A stretch of 64,000 nt of DNA from UBA1756 sp045222555 (lineage in GTDB: Bacteria > Bacteroidota > Bacteroidia > Bacteroidales > WCHB1-69), in assembly GCA_045222555.1 (NCBI GenBank), contig JBGUYY010000086.1, forward strand, positions 54,078 through 118,077, read 5' to 3'. Positions 9,435-16,810 of the stretch are shown here, piece by piece. The position numbers and the translations under genes are program-made. The first letter of the stretch is position 1; each line of letters opens with the position of its first letter. Below the pieces are notes generated by a model. The model saw only the letters and a list, made by a program, of their open reading frames with translations. It ran no database searches and was not told the origin of the DNA.

Positions 9435-9853
9435 AACGGCAAATCGTCGCCAGGTGTGGGCTCAGGATTGGAGAAACTGACCGGCTCGGCATTCTCCACC
9501 CGCTGCTCAGTGGACTTTCCATCACCACGCGAGCCCAGCATAGTGACCGTATCGGCAACGATTTCCGTAAAATACTTTTTCGCGCCATTTTCCTCCCATG
9601 AGCGGGTGCGAATGCTCCCCTCTACATATAGAAGCTTGCCCTTCGTGAAATACTTTTCCGCAATATCAGCCAACGAACGCCAGCACGCAATGTTGTGCCA
9701 TTCCGTGTACTCCTTGCGGTTCCCCTGCTTGTCTTTGTAGTTTTCAGACGTAGCCAGCGTAAAACTGACCTTCTTCATCCCGCCTTCAAAAACACGAACT
9801 TCAGGGTCTTTGCCCACATTTCCAATAAGAATAACTTTGTTAACTCCAGACAT
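9431..9853 (-). CDS. ssb: Single-stranded DNA-binding protein
   Basis: 140-residue SSB: one OB fold (about residues 1-108, opening SGVNKVILIGNVGKDPEVR), a short polar linker and the acidic C-terminal tip DDLPF that recruits repair and replication partners. The length is normal for Bacteroidota SSB. It is transcribed alone from a good promoter at 9889-9919. Its stop overlaps the end of the convergent glycosyltransferase gene by four bases, leaving no room for a terminator between them. Confidence 0.95.
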   Translation of the reverse strand: MSGVNKVILIGNVGKDPEVRVFEGGMKKVSFTLATSENYKDKQGNRKEYTEWHNIACWRSLADIAEKYFTKGKLLYVEGSIRTRSWEENGAKKYFTEIVADTVTMLGSRGDGKSTEQRVENAEPVSFSNPEPTPGDDLPF

Positions 9854-9888
9854 AATCGTTAGTTTTAGTTAGTAATAATTTGACGAGG

Positions 9889-9919
9889 CAAAGATATAAT
9901 TATTTTGTTAATTTCACAA
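9889..9919 (-). promoter_or_regulatory. Promoter of ssb
   Basis: Read on the minus strand: TTG (9919-9917), 20-base spacer, TATCTTTG (9896-9889), a close match to the Bacteroidota consensus. It lies 36 bases before the ssb start. Confidence 0.75.
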
Positions 9920-9957
9920 TTGTTTTTGAAAAATTTTTAAAATATTTATAACCTTCT

Positions 9958-11052
9958 CTATTTCTTTGGTTTATATCCTGATTTTTTTAACATTTCATTC
10001 ATATCCTCCATTTTCATCATCTCCTGAAGCGAAATTTCCGGATGATTTTCCATAAAATTGCAAACAATTTTCCATCCAATGAATGCTCCCATCCTGCCCG
10101 GAGAACCCTTGAATGGCTTGGTCTCTGGCGCCACATCAATCAGATGCTGTGCCACAGAAGCATCCTTGGAGTACACTAACTCATTTTCAATCAAGTAATT
10201 CCAAACATCTCCATGATGCTGCTCTGCCCACTGCAATTGTTCAGCAGTATAAGCGAAAATATCCTCTATCGGACGATTGGGGAACAACATCTCCGTAAAA
10301 TAGAGCACTTTACCCGCTGCCAACATATTGTCCAACAACGTAATAGGCTCTTTATTGGGCAACTGCTCCCACACCAAAACATTACGGAAACAGTCGATGG
10401 CTAGAAAACGCTTGTCGCACTGGTAACGAATGTACTGCGGCAACGCACCATAATACTTATTGTCTTTCCCCAAATACCAATCCAAATGCAAGATCAACGT
10501 CATCTTTCCTTTCACTACCTGCCCTTCCACCAACTTGGTATAAGAATCTGCATCAATCCCGCCTACCACACTATATATTGTAGGCACCTGAATTTCAGGA
10601 AAATAATACCGATAATAGGCCAAAGCATTCTTCAACTCCTCCTCCACATCTGTCATATCGGCATACTTCTGGTTGACATATTTATATAGTTCTACAAAAT
10701 AAGGATCCGTGAGAAAATCCTTCATTTGCCAAGCCGCTTCCTGGTAGTGCCAAGCCGTAGAGTCGATGAAGATGTCGTGGTACTTCTTCCCCAGCTTACG
10801 AATTCCCTCCTGCAAGTGGTTGGTATCCAGATGATACACATCCTGATCGAAACGTATCACCTTCACATTGATATTCTTCGCAATCTCTTCTATTGTATCC
10901 TGCACGGCCTTCTCTTCCACCTGATACTTGCGCTGGTTGAGACCCTCATGCTCCACTTTCTTGTTACGGCTCATCAGCCAAAGGGTGAGCAGGACTGCCG
11001 CCACCAATACGACAACCGCACCCAAAATCCAAAATAATTTCTTCTTATTCAT
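9958..11052 (-). CDS. gldB: GldB family gliding motility protein
   Basis: 364 residues from the ATG at 11052; an ATG five codons upstream is possible. An N-terminal membrane helix (about residues 6-26) is followed by a helical periplasmic or outer domain with the pattern seen in GldB (YPEIQVPTIYS, LHLDWYLGKDNKYY, GRMGAFIGWKIV). GldB is needed for gliding and for type IX secretion-linked functions in Flavobacterium, where it is a lipoprotein. Here I see no lipobox cysteine after the hydrophobic segment, so it looks membrane-anchored by an uncleaved helix. Last gene of nrnA-gldI-gldD-gldB, overlapping gldD by 8 bases. Confidence 0.8.
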   Translation of the reverse strand: MNKKKLFWILGAVVVLVAAVLLTLWLMSRNKKVEHEGLNQRKYQVEEKAVQDTIEEIAKNINVKVIRFDQDVYHLDTNHLQEGIRKLGKKYHDIFIDSTAWHYQEAAWQMKDFLTDPYFVELYKYVNQKYADMTDVEEELKNALAYYRYYFPEIQVPTIYSVVGGIDADSYTKLVEGQVVKGKMTLILHLDWYLGKDNKYYGALPQYIRYQCDKRFLAIDCFRNVLVWEQLPNKEPITLLDNMLAAGKVLYFTEMLFPNRPIEDIFAYTAEQLQWAEQHHGDVWNYLIENELVYSKDASVAQHLIDVAPETKPFKGSPGRMGAFIGWKIVCNFMENHPEISLQEMMKMEDMNEMLKKSGYKPKK

Positions 11053-11650
11053 TATTTTTCCATTCAAAAGTTTGAATCATGTGCAGGGCATCATCGCGAA
11101 TAAAATCGATAACCGGCTGCACCGAATCGTTGTTGGGGGTAAAGTGAAAATAAAGCGTGGCGCGCATGAAGTTATGCTCCTCATCGGTCATCCAATAGTG
11201 GAACGGGCAGGCCACCTCCTTACCATATATATCATAGAAAAGACCACTGACACGCTCCTTCGCCCCCAGCTCGCGAAAGTCGCGGGTGGTGACACCCGAA
11301 GCCTTCTGGTAGTGGTACTCCACAAAATCGCGGTCGGCGAGCATCAGGCGGGTAAGCGCAGTGCTGTCCTTCGCCCACTTGTACAACATCTCAATGGAGG
11401 CATTTTGTCGCGGATAATGGATGAGCACCCACGTGGCAGTGTCGGAAGATCGATCCACTTGATACTGTGCACTTTTGGAATACTCAAAAGTAAAGGGCAA
11501 AGCCGTCGTATCGAAAGTCTGATACTCACGCGACGGCAGTTCGAGGCGGAAATAGCCTACCGGTTTAGGCTGCTCCATATCATCACCTCCTGCATGGCAT
11601 CCTGCAAAGAGCAACGCCGTCAGCATCCATAGAAAAAAATTTTTCTTCAT
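11045..11650 (-). CDS. gldD: Gliding motility lipoprotein GldD
   Basis: 201 residues with lipobox LFAGC (Cys18). The mature start PKPVGYFRLELPSREY matches the conserved PKP-GY-R--LP opening of GldD, and the later blocks (FEYSKSAQY, IHYPRQNASIEMLYK, HYWMTDEEHNF) follow the GldD pattern. GldD is an essential accessory protein for gliding in Flavobacterium and co-occurs with the T9SS. I considered GldH, but the opening motif fits GldD. It lies 21 bases after gldI and overlaps gldB. Confidence 0.87.
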   Translation of the reverse strand: MKKNFFLWMLTALLFAGCHAGGDDMEQPKPVGYFRLELPSREYQTFDTTALPFTFEYSKSAQYQVDRSSDTATWVLIHYPRQNASIEMLYKWAKDSTALTRLMLADRDFVEYHYQKASGVTTRDFRELGAKERVSGLFYDIYGKEVACPFHYWMTDEEHNFMRATLYFHFTPNNDSVQPVIDFIRDDALHMIQTFEWKNNE

Positions 11651-11671
11651 TACAAAATGATTATCAATAAT

Positions 11672-12226
11672 TTATTGAACATCAGTAACTTCTATTGTCA
11701 TTGCCAGACTCACCTTGCCGCGGATCCGCTCGCCGTCGCCAGCAACCCCATAGCCCAAGAAAGAGGGGATCACCACATGAGCCTTGCCGCCTTTCCGCAG
11801 CGATTTCACCGCCTCGTTCAACCCTGCCACCTCGTCCGATTTGTCCACCTTGAAAACTTTGGGCCCCAGCTTACGGGAAGTATACACCGTGTCACCCGTC
11901 AGAAGGCAAGTAGTATATTCCAGTGTCACAACATCTTCCGATTGAATCTCCTGGCCACTCCCCTCTTCCAGCACCTCCACACGCAGTCCGTTGCCACACC
12001 GCTCAGCCTTCCAGCCATAGCGTTTGATGAAAAAGTCGATGTCCTCATCCTCACGGGCCGCATTCACACTGTTCCAATCCATTGCAGCCTCACCCCCCTT
12101 CTTCTGGTGCGACTTGGCCTCAAACTCCGCATACTTGTCATCGACGGTGCCAGAGCTTTTCTTCTCCCCACACCCACACAACGCAAAAAAGAGTGCAAAA
12201 ACAATGATGAGCAGCCCTCTATTCAT
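11672..12226 (-). CDS. gldI: GldI-type FKBP peptidyl-prolyl isomerase lipoprotein
   Basis: 184 residues; lipobox LCGC with lipidated Cys19. An acidic/Lys-rich linker and a helical segment containing FIKRYGW (about 66-72) precede an FKBP domain (about 78-184) with VTLEYTTCLLTGD, GLNEAVKSL and VVIPSFLGYGVAG. GldI is an FKBP-like lipoprotein required for gliding, presumably folding envelope proteins. Its ATG shares one base with the TAA of nrnA, so the two are translationally coupled. The family placement rests on the FKBP domain plus its position with gldD and gldB. Confidence 0.85.
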   Translation of the reverse strand: MNRGLLIIVFALFFALCGCGEKKSSGTVDDKYAEFEAKSHQKKGGEAAMDWNSVNAAREDEDIDFFIKRYGWKAERCGNGLRVEVLEEGSGQEIQSEDVVTLEYTTCLLTGDTVYTSRKLGPKVFKVDKSDEVAGLNEAVKSLRKGGKAHVVIPSFLGYGVAGDGERIRGKVSLAMTIEVTDVQ

Positions 12227-13266
12227 TATTCAAAATTTTCCGGACTTAAAATCTCACGGTACTCTTTCATCACTTTTTCAAAATACTTCAGCGTATTTTC
12301 CAAGGTATCATACCAAAACGCTGCCGATGCATTCTTGTGGCCGCCGCCATTGAAATGCTTGCGGGCAAACTGGTTGACATCGAAATTGCCTTTTGAGCGG
12401 AAAGAGACACGGATACGATCTTCGCGTTCGGTGAAGAAAGCCGTGAACTGAATTCCTTTCAAAGAAAGTCCATAATTGACAAAACCTTCCGTATCGCCCA
12501 CCACATATCCATTCTCCTTCAAATCTTTCATGGTCAGGTACATATAGGTCGTTGAAATCGGGCGCATCACCTTGAGTCTTTGCGACAAACATAGGCCGAG
12601 CAGCTTGATACGGCTCTCGTTGTAATTGTCGTACACCCTGCGGTGGATAGACTCACCATCAATCCCTTTCTTCATCAACTCTGCAATGATGTTGTAGGTT
12701 TTGGGATTGTTGCACATGTAACTGAGAGAGCCCGTATCAGTAATCATACCCACATAGATGCAAGCAGCAACATCTTTGGTGATTTTTTCCTTGGAATCAG
12801 CAATTTTTGAAAGAAACTGATACACCAGCTCACAAGTTGAGGTGGTCTTCGTGGTAGAAAACATCACATCGCAATCAATAACTGGTGATAAATGATGGTC
12901 TATCAGTACCTTGAAAGCTTTGCTATTCACTATAGGAGGTTCGAGGGCATTGCCGCTGCGGTGCGAAGCATTCATATCCACCACAAACAGCATGTCGGCA
13001 TCGGCCAATGCTCGCTGGGCTTTCTTCATGGCCCGCTCGGCAATAATCACCTTCTCCATCCCCGGCATCCAGCAGAGGAAAGCGGAAACCGGATTCGGCA
13101 ACACCACGGTGACCTCATAGCCTTCACGAATAAAATATTGGTAAAGGGCTAAAGAGGACCCTACGGCATCCCCATCGGGATTAAAATGCGAAATGATGGC
13201 AATCTTACGGGTGGTTTTCAGCTTTTCAGCCACCTTCCCGATCTTAGCAGAAGTGAACAGACTCAT
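12226..13266 (-). CDS. nrnA: DHH/DHHA1 phosphoesterase, NrnA-like (oligoribonuclease/pAp phosphatase)
   Basis: 346 residues. DHH domain motifs in order: SHFNPDGDAVGS (about 26-37), a DMNASHR segment, IDHH (about 124-127) and a later Asp. The DHHA1 domain closes with GGGHKNASAAF. NrnA-type enzymes degrade short RNA oligonucleotides and dephosphorylate 3'-phosphoadenosine 5'-phosphate in the cytoplasm, using manganese. It heads the operon with gldI, gldD and gldB, a neighbourhood I recall from other Bacteroidota. The link to gliding is positional only. Confidence 0.9.
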   Translation of the reverse strand: MSLFTSAKIGKVAEKLKTTRKIAIISHFNPDGDAVGSSLALYQYFIREGYEVTVVLPNPVSAFLCWMPGMEKVIIAERAMKKAQRALADADMLFVVDMNASHRSGNALEPPIVNSKAFKVLIDHHLSPVIDCDVMFSTTKTTSTCELVYQFLSKIADSKEKITKDVAACIYVGMITDTGSLSYMCNNPKTYNIIAELMKKGIDGESIHRRVYDNYNESRIKLLGLCLSQRLKVMRPISTTYMYLTMKDLKENGYVVGDTEGFVNYGLSLKGIQFTAFFTEREDRIRVSFRSKGNFDVNQFARKHFNGGGHKNASAAFWYDTLENTLKYFEKVMKEYREILSPENFE

Positions 13267-13286
13267 TATCGTACATTAAGAAAGTG

Positions 13287-13294
13287 CAAAAATA
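13287..13294 (-). promoter_or_regulatory. -7 element before nrnA
   Basis: Minus-strand TATTTTTG, 20 bases before the nrnA start; no TTG at the expected upstream distance, so support is partial. Confidence 0.4.
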
Positions 13295-13333
13295 CGACTT
13301 TTTCATGGGTTAAACGAAAATTTCGGCAAAAAA

Positions 13334-13363
13334 TTGGCTATTATCAAATTTATAGTATCTTTG
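13334..13363 (+). promoter_or_regulatory. Promoter of the outer-membrane barrel gene
   Basis: TTG (13334-13336), 19-base spacer, TATCTTTG (13356-13363): a full consensus match, 21 bases before the ATG at 13385. Confidence 0.75.
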
Positions 13364-13384
13364 CAAATCTTAAAAAAACTTAAA

Positions 13385-14851
13385 ATGAAATTAGTCCGCT
13401 ACGCATTAATAATCATTTTATCTATTTGTTTTTCTGGAATTTATGCTTCAGAAAATGATAGTTTGAAAATCGTTTCAGAGCAGCAGGAGTTAGCCAAAGG
13501 GAAACCAAAAAAAGAAAAAGATCCAGACCGGAAACGCACAGGATGGACCTTCGGAATCCTGCCGAGCGTGGCCTACGACGCCGACCTGGGTTTCCAATAC
13601 GGTGCACTCACCAACATCTACTATTTCGGTGATGGAAGCACTTATCCTGAATACCTGCACTCGATTTATGCAGAAGCCGCCTATACCACCCGCAACTACG
13701 GACTTTTCCGCCTGTCGTATGACTCCAAATACGCCATCCCCAACCACCGTCTCACCGTTGACCTCGTTTATATGCCCGATGCCATGTGCGACTTCTACGG
13801 CTACAACGGCTATACCACCCTCTACCACAACGAATGGCGTGATTCCAAGCATTTTACCGCAGAAGAAGGCTATAAGAGCCGTGCCTTTTACAAGATGAAA
13901 CGCGATCTCTTTCGGGCCGCCGCCGACATACAAGGTCCCATCGGCGGCAATTGGTACTGGAACGGCGGAGTGGGCTTCCTTGGCTACCTCATCAACTCGG
14001 TGGACATCGACATGCTCAACAGAGGGAAGAAGCCCGCCAAGCAACTGCCCGACATCCCCGGCCTGTACGACAAATACGTGCAGTGGGGGCTCATCGGTGC
14101 CAACGAGAAGAATGGCGGCATGCACCCCTACCTGCGCGGCGGCATCACCTACGACAGCCGCGACCGCCAGACCAACCCCACCCACGGCATCTACGCCGAC
14201 GCCTTCCTCACCTACTCCGCAGGTTTCAACACCCAGAAGTTCGGCGACCAACGCGAGTTCAACAACCTGCGCTTCAACTTCACCTTCCGCCACTATGTGC
14301 CAATCTACCAAGACTATGTCGCCTTTGCCTACCGACTCGCCGCCCAGCTGACCGTGGCCGGACACAGCCCCTTCTATATGAACAGCTACTGGAATACCCT
14401 CTATATACAACGCGTTCTGTATGAGGGACTTGGTGGATGCAATACCCTGCGCGGCCTCCTGCGCAACCGCGTGCTGGCCGACGGCTTCGCCTTCGCCAAC
14501 CTCGAGTTCCGCTTCAAAGTGTGCAAGTTCCACGTCAAAAAAGAGAACTTCTACATCGGACTCAACCCCTTCCTCGATGCCGGCATGGTGCTTCAACCCT
14601 ACGACATCGACGAGAACGAGCTACGGAAAAACATCGCCACCAGCGACCCCGACTTCGACCTCAACGAACTGTCCGACTACTTTAACTTCGACAAGAAAGC
14701 CATCTACCGGCCACACCTCTCCGCCGGTCTCGGCCTGAAGATCGCCATGAACGACAACTTCGTGCTGTCGGTGGACTGGGCCGTACCCTTCAATAAGCAG
14801 GACAATGCCAGCATGGCCAATCTCTACGTGAAAATCGGTTATATGTTCTAA
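13385..14851 (+). CDS. BamA/TamA-like (Omp85) outer membrane protein
   Basis: 488 residues. Signal peptide about 1-22 (cleavage near IYASEN), a short Lys-rich linker, then about 430 residues of alternating aromatic/polar strands typical of a beta barrel, with the Omp85-like blocks LRGGITYDSRDRQTNPTHG and GGCNTLRGLLRNR and a final strand ending in Phe. No POTRA domains are visible, so this is a barrel-only surface antigen type rather than BamA itself. Substrate unknown. The ATG at 13385 is chosen because it opens the signal peptide and follows a clear promoter; upstream in-frame starts lie within that promoter. The DUF819 gene follows 18 bases later. Confidence 0.8.
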   Translation: MKLVRYALIIILSICFSGIYASENDSLKIVSEQQELAKGKPKKEKDPDRKRTGWTFGILPSVAYDADLGFQYGALTNIYYFGDGSTYPEYLHSIYAEAAYTTRNYGLFRLSYDSKYAIPNHRLTVDLVYMPDAMCDFYGYNGYTTLYHNEWRDSKHFTAEEGYKSRAFYKMKRDLFRAAADIQGPIGGNWYWNGGVGFLGYLINSVDIDMLNRGKKPAKQLPDIPGLYDKYVQWGLIGANEKNGGMHPYLRGGITYDSRDRQTNPTHGIYADAFLTYSAGFNTQKFGDQREFNNLRFNFTFRHYVPIYQDYVAFAYRLAAQLTVAGHSPFYMNSYWNTLYIQRVLYEGLGGCNTLRGLLRNRVLADGFAFANLEFRFKVCKFHVKKENFYIGLNPFLDAGMVLQPYDIDENELRKNIATSDPDFDLNELSDYFNFDKKAIYRPHLSAGLGLKIAMNDNFVLSVDWAVPFNKQDNASMANLYVKIGYMF

Positions 14852-14869
14852 CAACAAAAACCTCGTATC

Positions 14870-16042
14870 ATGAAAGTCGCGCTTATCACCGCCGGATATT
14901 TCATCTTCCCCATCATTATCATCATGTTGTTCAGCCGCTACAAGTGGGCGAAGGCAGCGGGCACCGTCATCCTTGCCTACGCGGTGGGCATCATCCCCGC
15001 CCTCTTCGGCCTCACCCACTTCGAGGAGGGCAGCACGGGACTCAGCATCCAGAAGATGATCATGAACATCACCGTGCCCATCGCCATCCCGCTGATGCTC
15101 TTCAACTGCAATTTCAAACTGTGGACCAAATCGTTGCCAAAGACCGCAGCGGCCCTCGGCGGCGGGCTCATCGCCGTGCTGACAGCCATCATCAGCGGAT
15201 TCTTCATCTTCCGTCACGCCGGCATCAACGACATCACTAATGTATCGGCCATGATGACTGGCATCTACACCGGCGGCACCATGAACTTCAACGCCCTCGG
15301 TGCGGCATTGCACGTGGACTCCACCACCATCGCCACCGTGCTGGCCTTCGAGATGGTCGTCACCTTCCCCGTCATCATGTTCATCGTGGGCGGCGGATAC
15401 AAGCTGTTCCGCAAGCTCCTGCCCTACCACGACGAGAGCACCTCCGAGCAGACCGATGCCGGCAGCGACCTCGACCACGGCATCGAGCAATACGGCGCCC
15501 TGCTGAAAGGCCGTGTCTTCCTGCGCTCGCTCATCGGACTCGCCATCTCCATCGGCTTCCTCGCCATCGGCGCAGGCCTGTCACTGCTTATCACCGGCGG
15601 CCTCAACGAGCTGGTCATCATCCTCACCATCACCACACTCTCCATCATCGCCTCCTTCTCCAAAAAAATCCGCGAGATCCCCAAAACCTTCGAGTTGGGT
15701 ATGTTCTTCATCCTCGTTTTCAGCGTGGTGGTGGCTTCACAATTCGACATCCAGACCCTCAACAGCGGGGCATTGGCCATCGGCGGATTCCTGCTGTTCA
15801 TCGTGGTAGTGGCCACCCTGCTGCACCTGCTCTTCTGCCGCATCTTCAAGGTCAGCGGCGATCTCTTCTGCGTCGCCCTGGTGGCCCTGCTCTGCTCCCC
15901 GCCGTTCGTGCCGCCCGTCGTCGGCGCCATGGGCAACAAAAAAGTGCTCATCAGCGGCATCGTCATCGGACTCATCGGCTACGCCATCGGCACCTACATC
16001 GGTGTGGCGCTCGCCTACGGACTGGGAGCCTTAGTGGGGTAA
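14870..16042 (+). CDS. DUF819 (YjcL-like) integral membrane protein
   Basis: 390 residues with about ten to eleven hydrophobic helices and a polar central loop (about 186-212, acidic with several Asp/Glu/Ser). Glycine-rich helix pairs such as GIYTGGTMNFNALG (about 131-144) and SPPFVPPVVGAMGN (about 343-356) mark the DUF819/YjcL family, whose two-fold repeat resembles secondary transporters. Substrate unknown. It is probably co-transcribed with the preceding barrel gene. Confidence 0.82.
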   Translation: MKVALITAGYFIFPIIIIMLFSRYKWAKAAGTVILAYAVGIIPALFGLTHFEEGSTGLSIQKMIMNITVPIAIPLMLFNCNFKLWTKSLPKTAAALGGGLIAVLTAIISGFFIFRHAGINDITNVSAMMTGIYTGGTMNFNALGAALHVDSTTIATVLAFEMVVTFPVIMFIVGGGYKLFRKLLPYHDESTSEQTDAGSDLDHGIEQYGALLKGRVFLRSLIGLAISIGFLAIGAGLSLLITGGLNELVIILTITTLSIIASFSKKIREIPKTFELGMFFILVFSVVVASQFDIQTLNSGALAIGGFLLFIVVVATLLHLLFCRIFKVSGDLFCVALVALLCSPPFVPPVVGAMGNKKVLISGIVIGLIGYAIGTYIGVALAYGLGALVG

Positions 16043-16066
16043 GCTAAAGCTCAACATTTCTTTTCC

Positions 16067-16095
16067 TTGGCATTTCCATATTTTTTGTATATTTG
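16067..16095 (+). promoter_or_regulatory. Promoter of the lipoprotein/protease/MBOAT run
   Basis: TTG (16067-16069), 18 bases, TATATTTG (16088-16095). An A/T-rich leader of about 60 bases follows before the ATG at 16161. Confidence 0.7.
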
Positions 16096-16160
16096 CAAAT
16101 GATAAAAAAAGAAATGTCATTTTATAACTATTTGATAATCAATAATTAATAATTTATATT

Positions 16161-16799
16161 ATGAAAAAAATCATCTTATCCGCCACTCTTTTTGTAGGGA
16201 TGGCCGTCCTGTTAACCGCCTGCACCGGCAATCTCATGCAAGATATGTTTAACTTGGTTTCTGGTCATGCCTCCAGTACCGTTAGAGGGAGTGAAACCGA
16301 AGAGTATGATTCGAGCATTGCGATGAATCTCAATGAAATAGAACACCCATGCACCATGGGGCTCTCTATGTCAATGGATGTGGATGAACTGCAGAGCATC
16401 AGCAGCGAAGAGGATATTGAGTTCCCCTTTATGGTGTATCGTTTGGTAGGCTCGAAGTTTACCTCTGGTTCAGACCTCACGGTCAACAATGTGCTGACGG
16501 CGGAAGATCTTGAGGACTTTGATTACAGAAGTCTGATCAATGGAAGATTCGCTGAAAACAATGTCGTGGCCGTAGCCGTAAGTTCCACCCAATATTATGT
16601 GATGAGCACGGGCAACATCCATCTGAAAAAAGTGAACAACAACAAGGTGGTGGGCAATTTTTCAGGTAGCGCCTACGTGATTGATATTGAAGCCGAACCC
16701 AAGTTGTCGGAAGAGCAGGTGAGCTTCTCTGGTGATTTCAAGAGCCGTGTGATTCCGGTGATGGATTGGCTTGTTCGTTTGCAGGATAGTATCCAATAA
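16161..16799 (+). CDS. Predicted lipoprotein of unknown function upstream of papain-like protease
   Basis: 212 residues; signal with lipobox LTAC (Cys21). The mature part is acidic and mixed alpha/beta, with no family I recognise; cysteine occurs only at the lipid site and in one later position. It is separated by only 11 bases from the protease gene and shares its promoter, so it may be an outer-membrane partner, inhibitor or pro-domain-like chaperone for the protease (inference only). No catalytic motif is visible. Confidence 0.65.
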   Translation: MKKIILSATLFVGMAVLLTACTGNLMQDMFNLVSGHASSTVRGSETEEYDSSIAMNLNEIEHPCTMGLSMSMDVDELQSISSEEDIEFPFMVYRLVGSKFTSGSDLTVNNVLTAEDLEDFDYRSLINGRFAENNVVAVAVSSTQYYVMSTGNIHLKKVNNNKVVGNFSGSAYVIDIEAEPKLSEEQVSFSGDFKSRVIPVMDWLVRLQDSIQ

Positions 16800-16810
16800 T
16801 AATTTTAGAA

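Noticed and set aside
11045..11650. Assignment of this lipoprotein as GldH
   Set aside because: The PKP-GY-R--LP opening and following blocks fit GldD, so GldD was preferred.
13490..14596. Open frame of 368 codons on the minus strand opposite the Omp85-like gene
   Set aside because: Val/Glu/Gly-rich shadow with no recognisable domain; the plus-strand barrel gene has a signal peptide and promoter.
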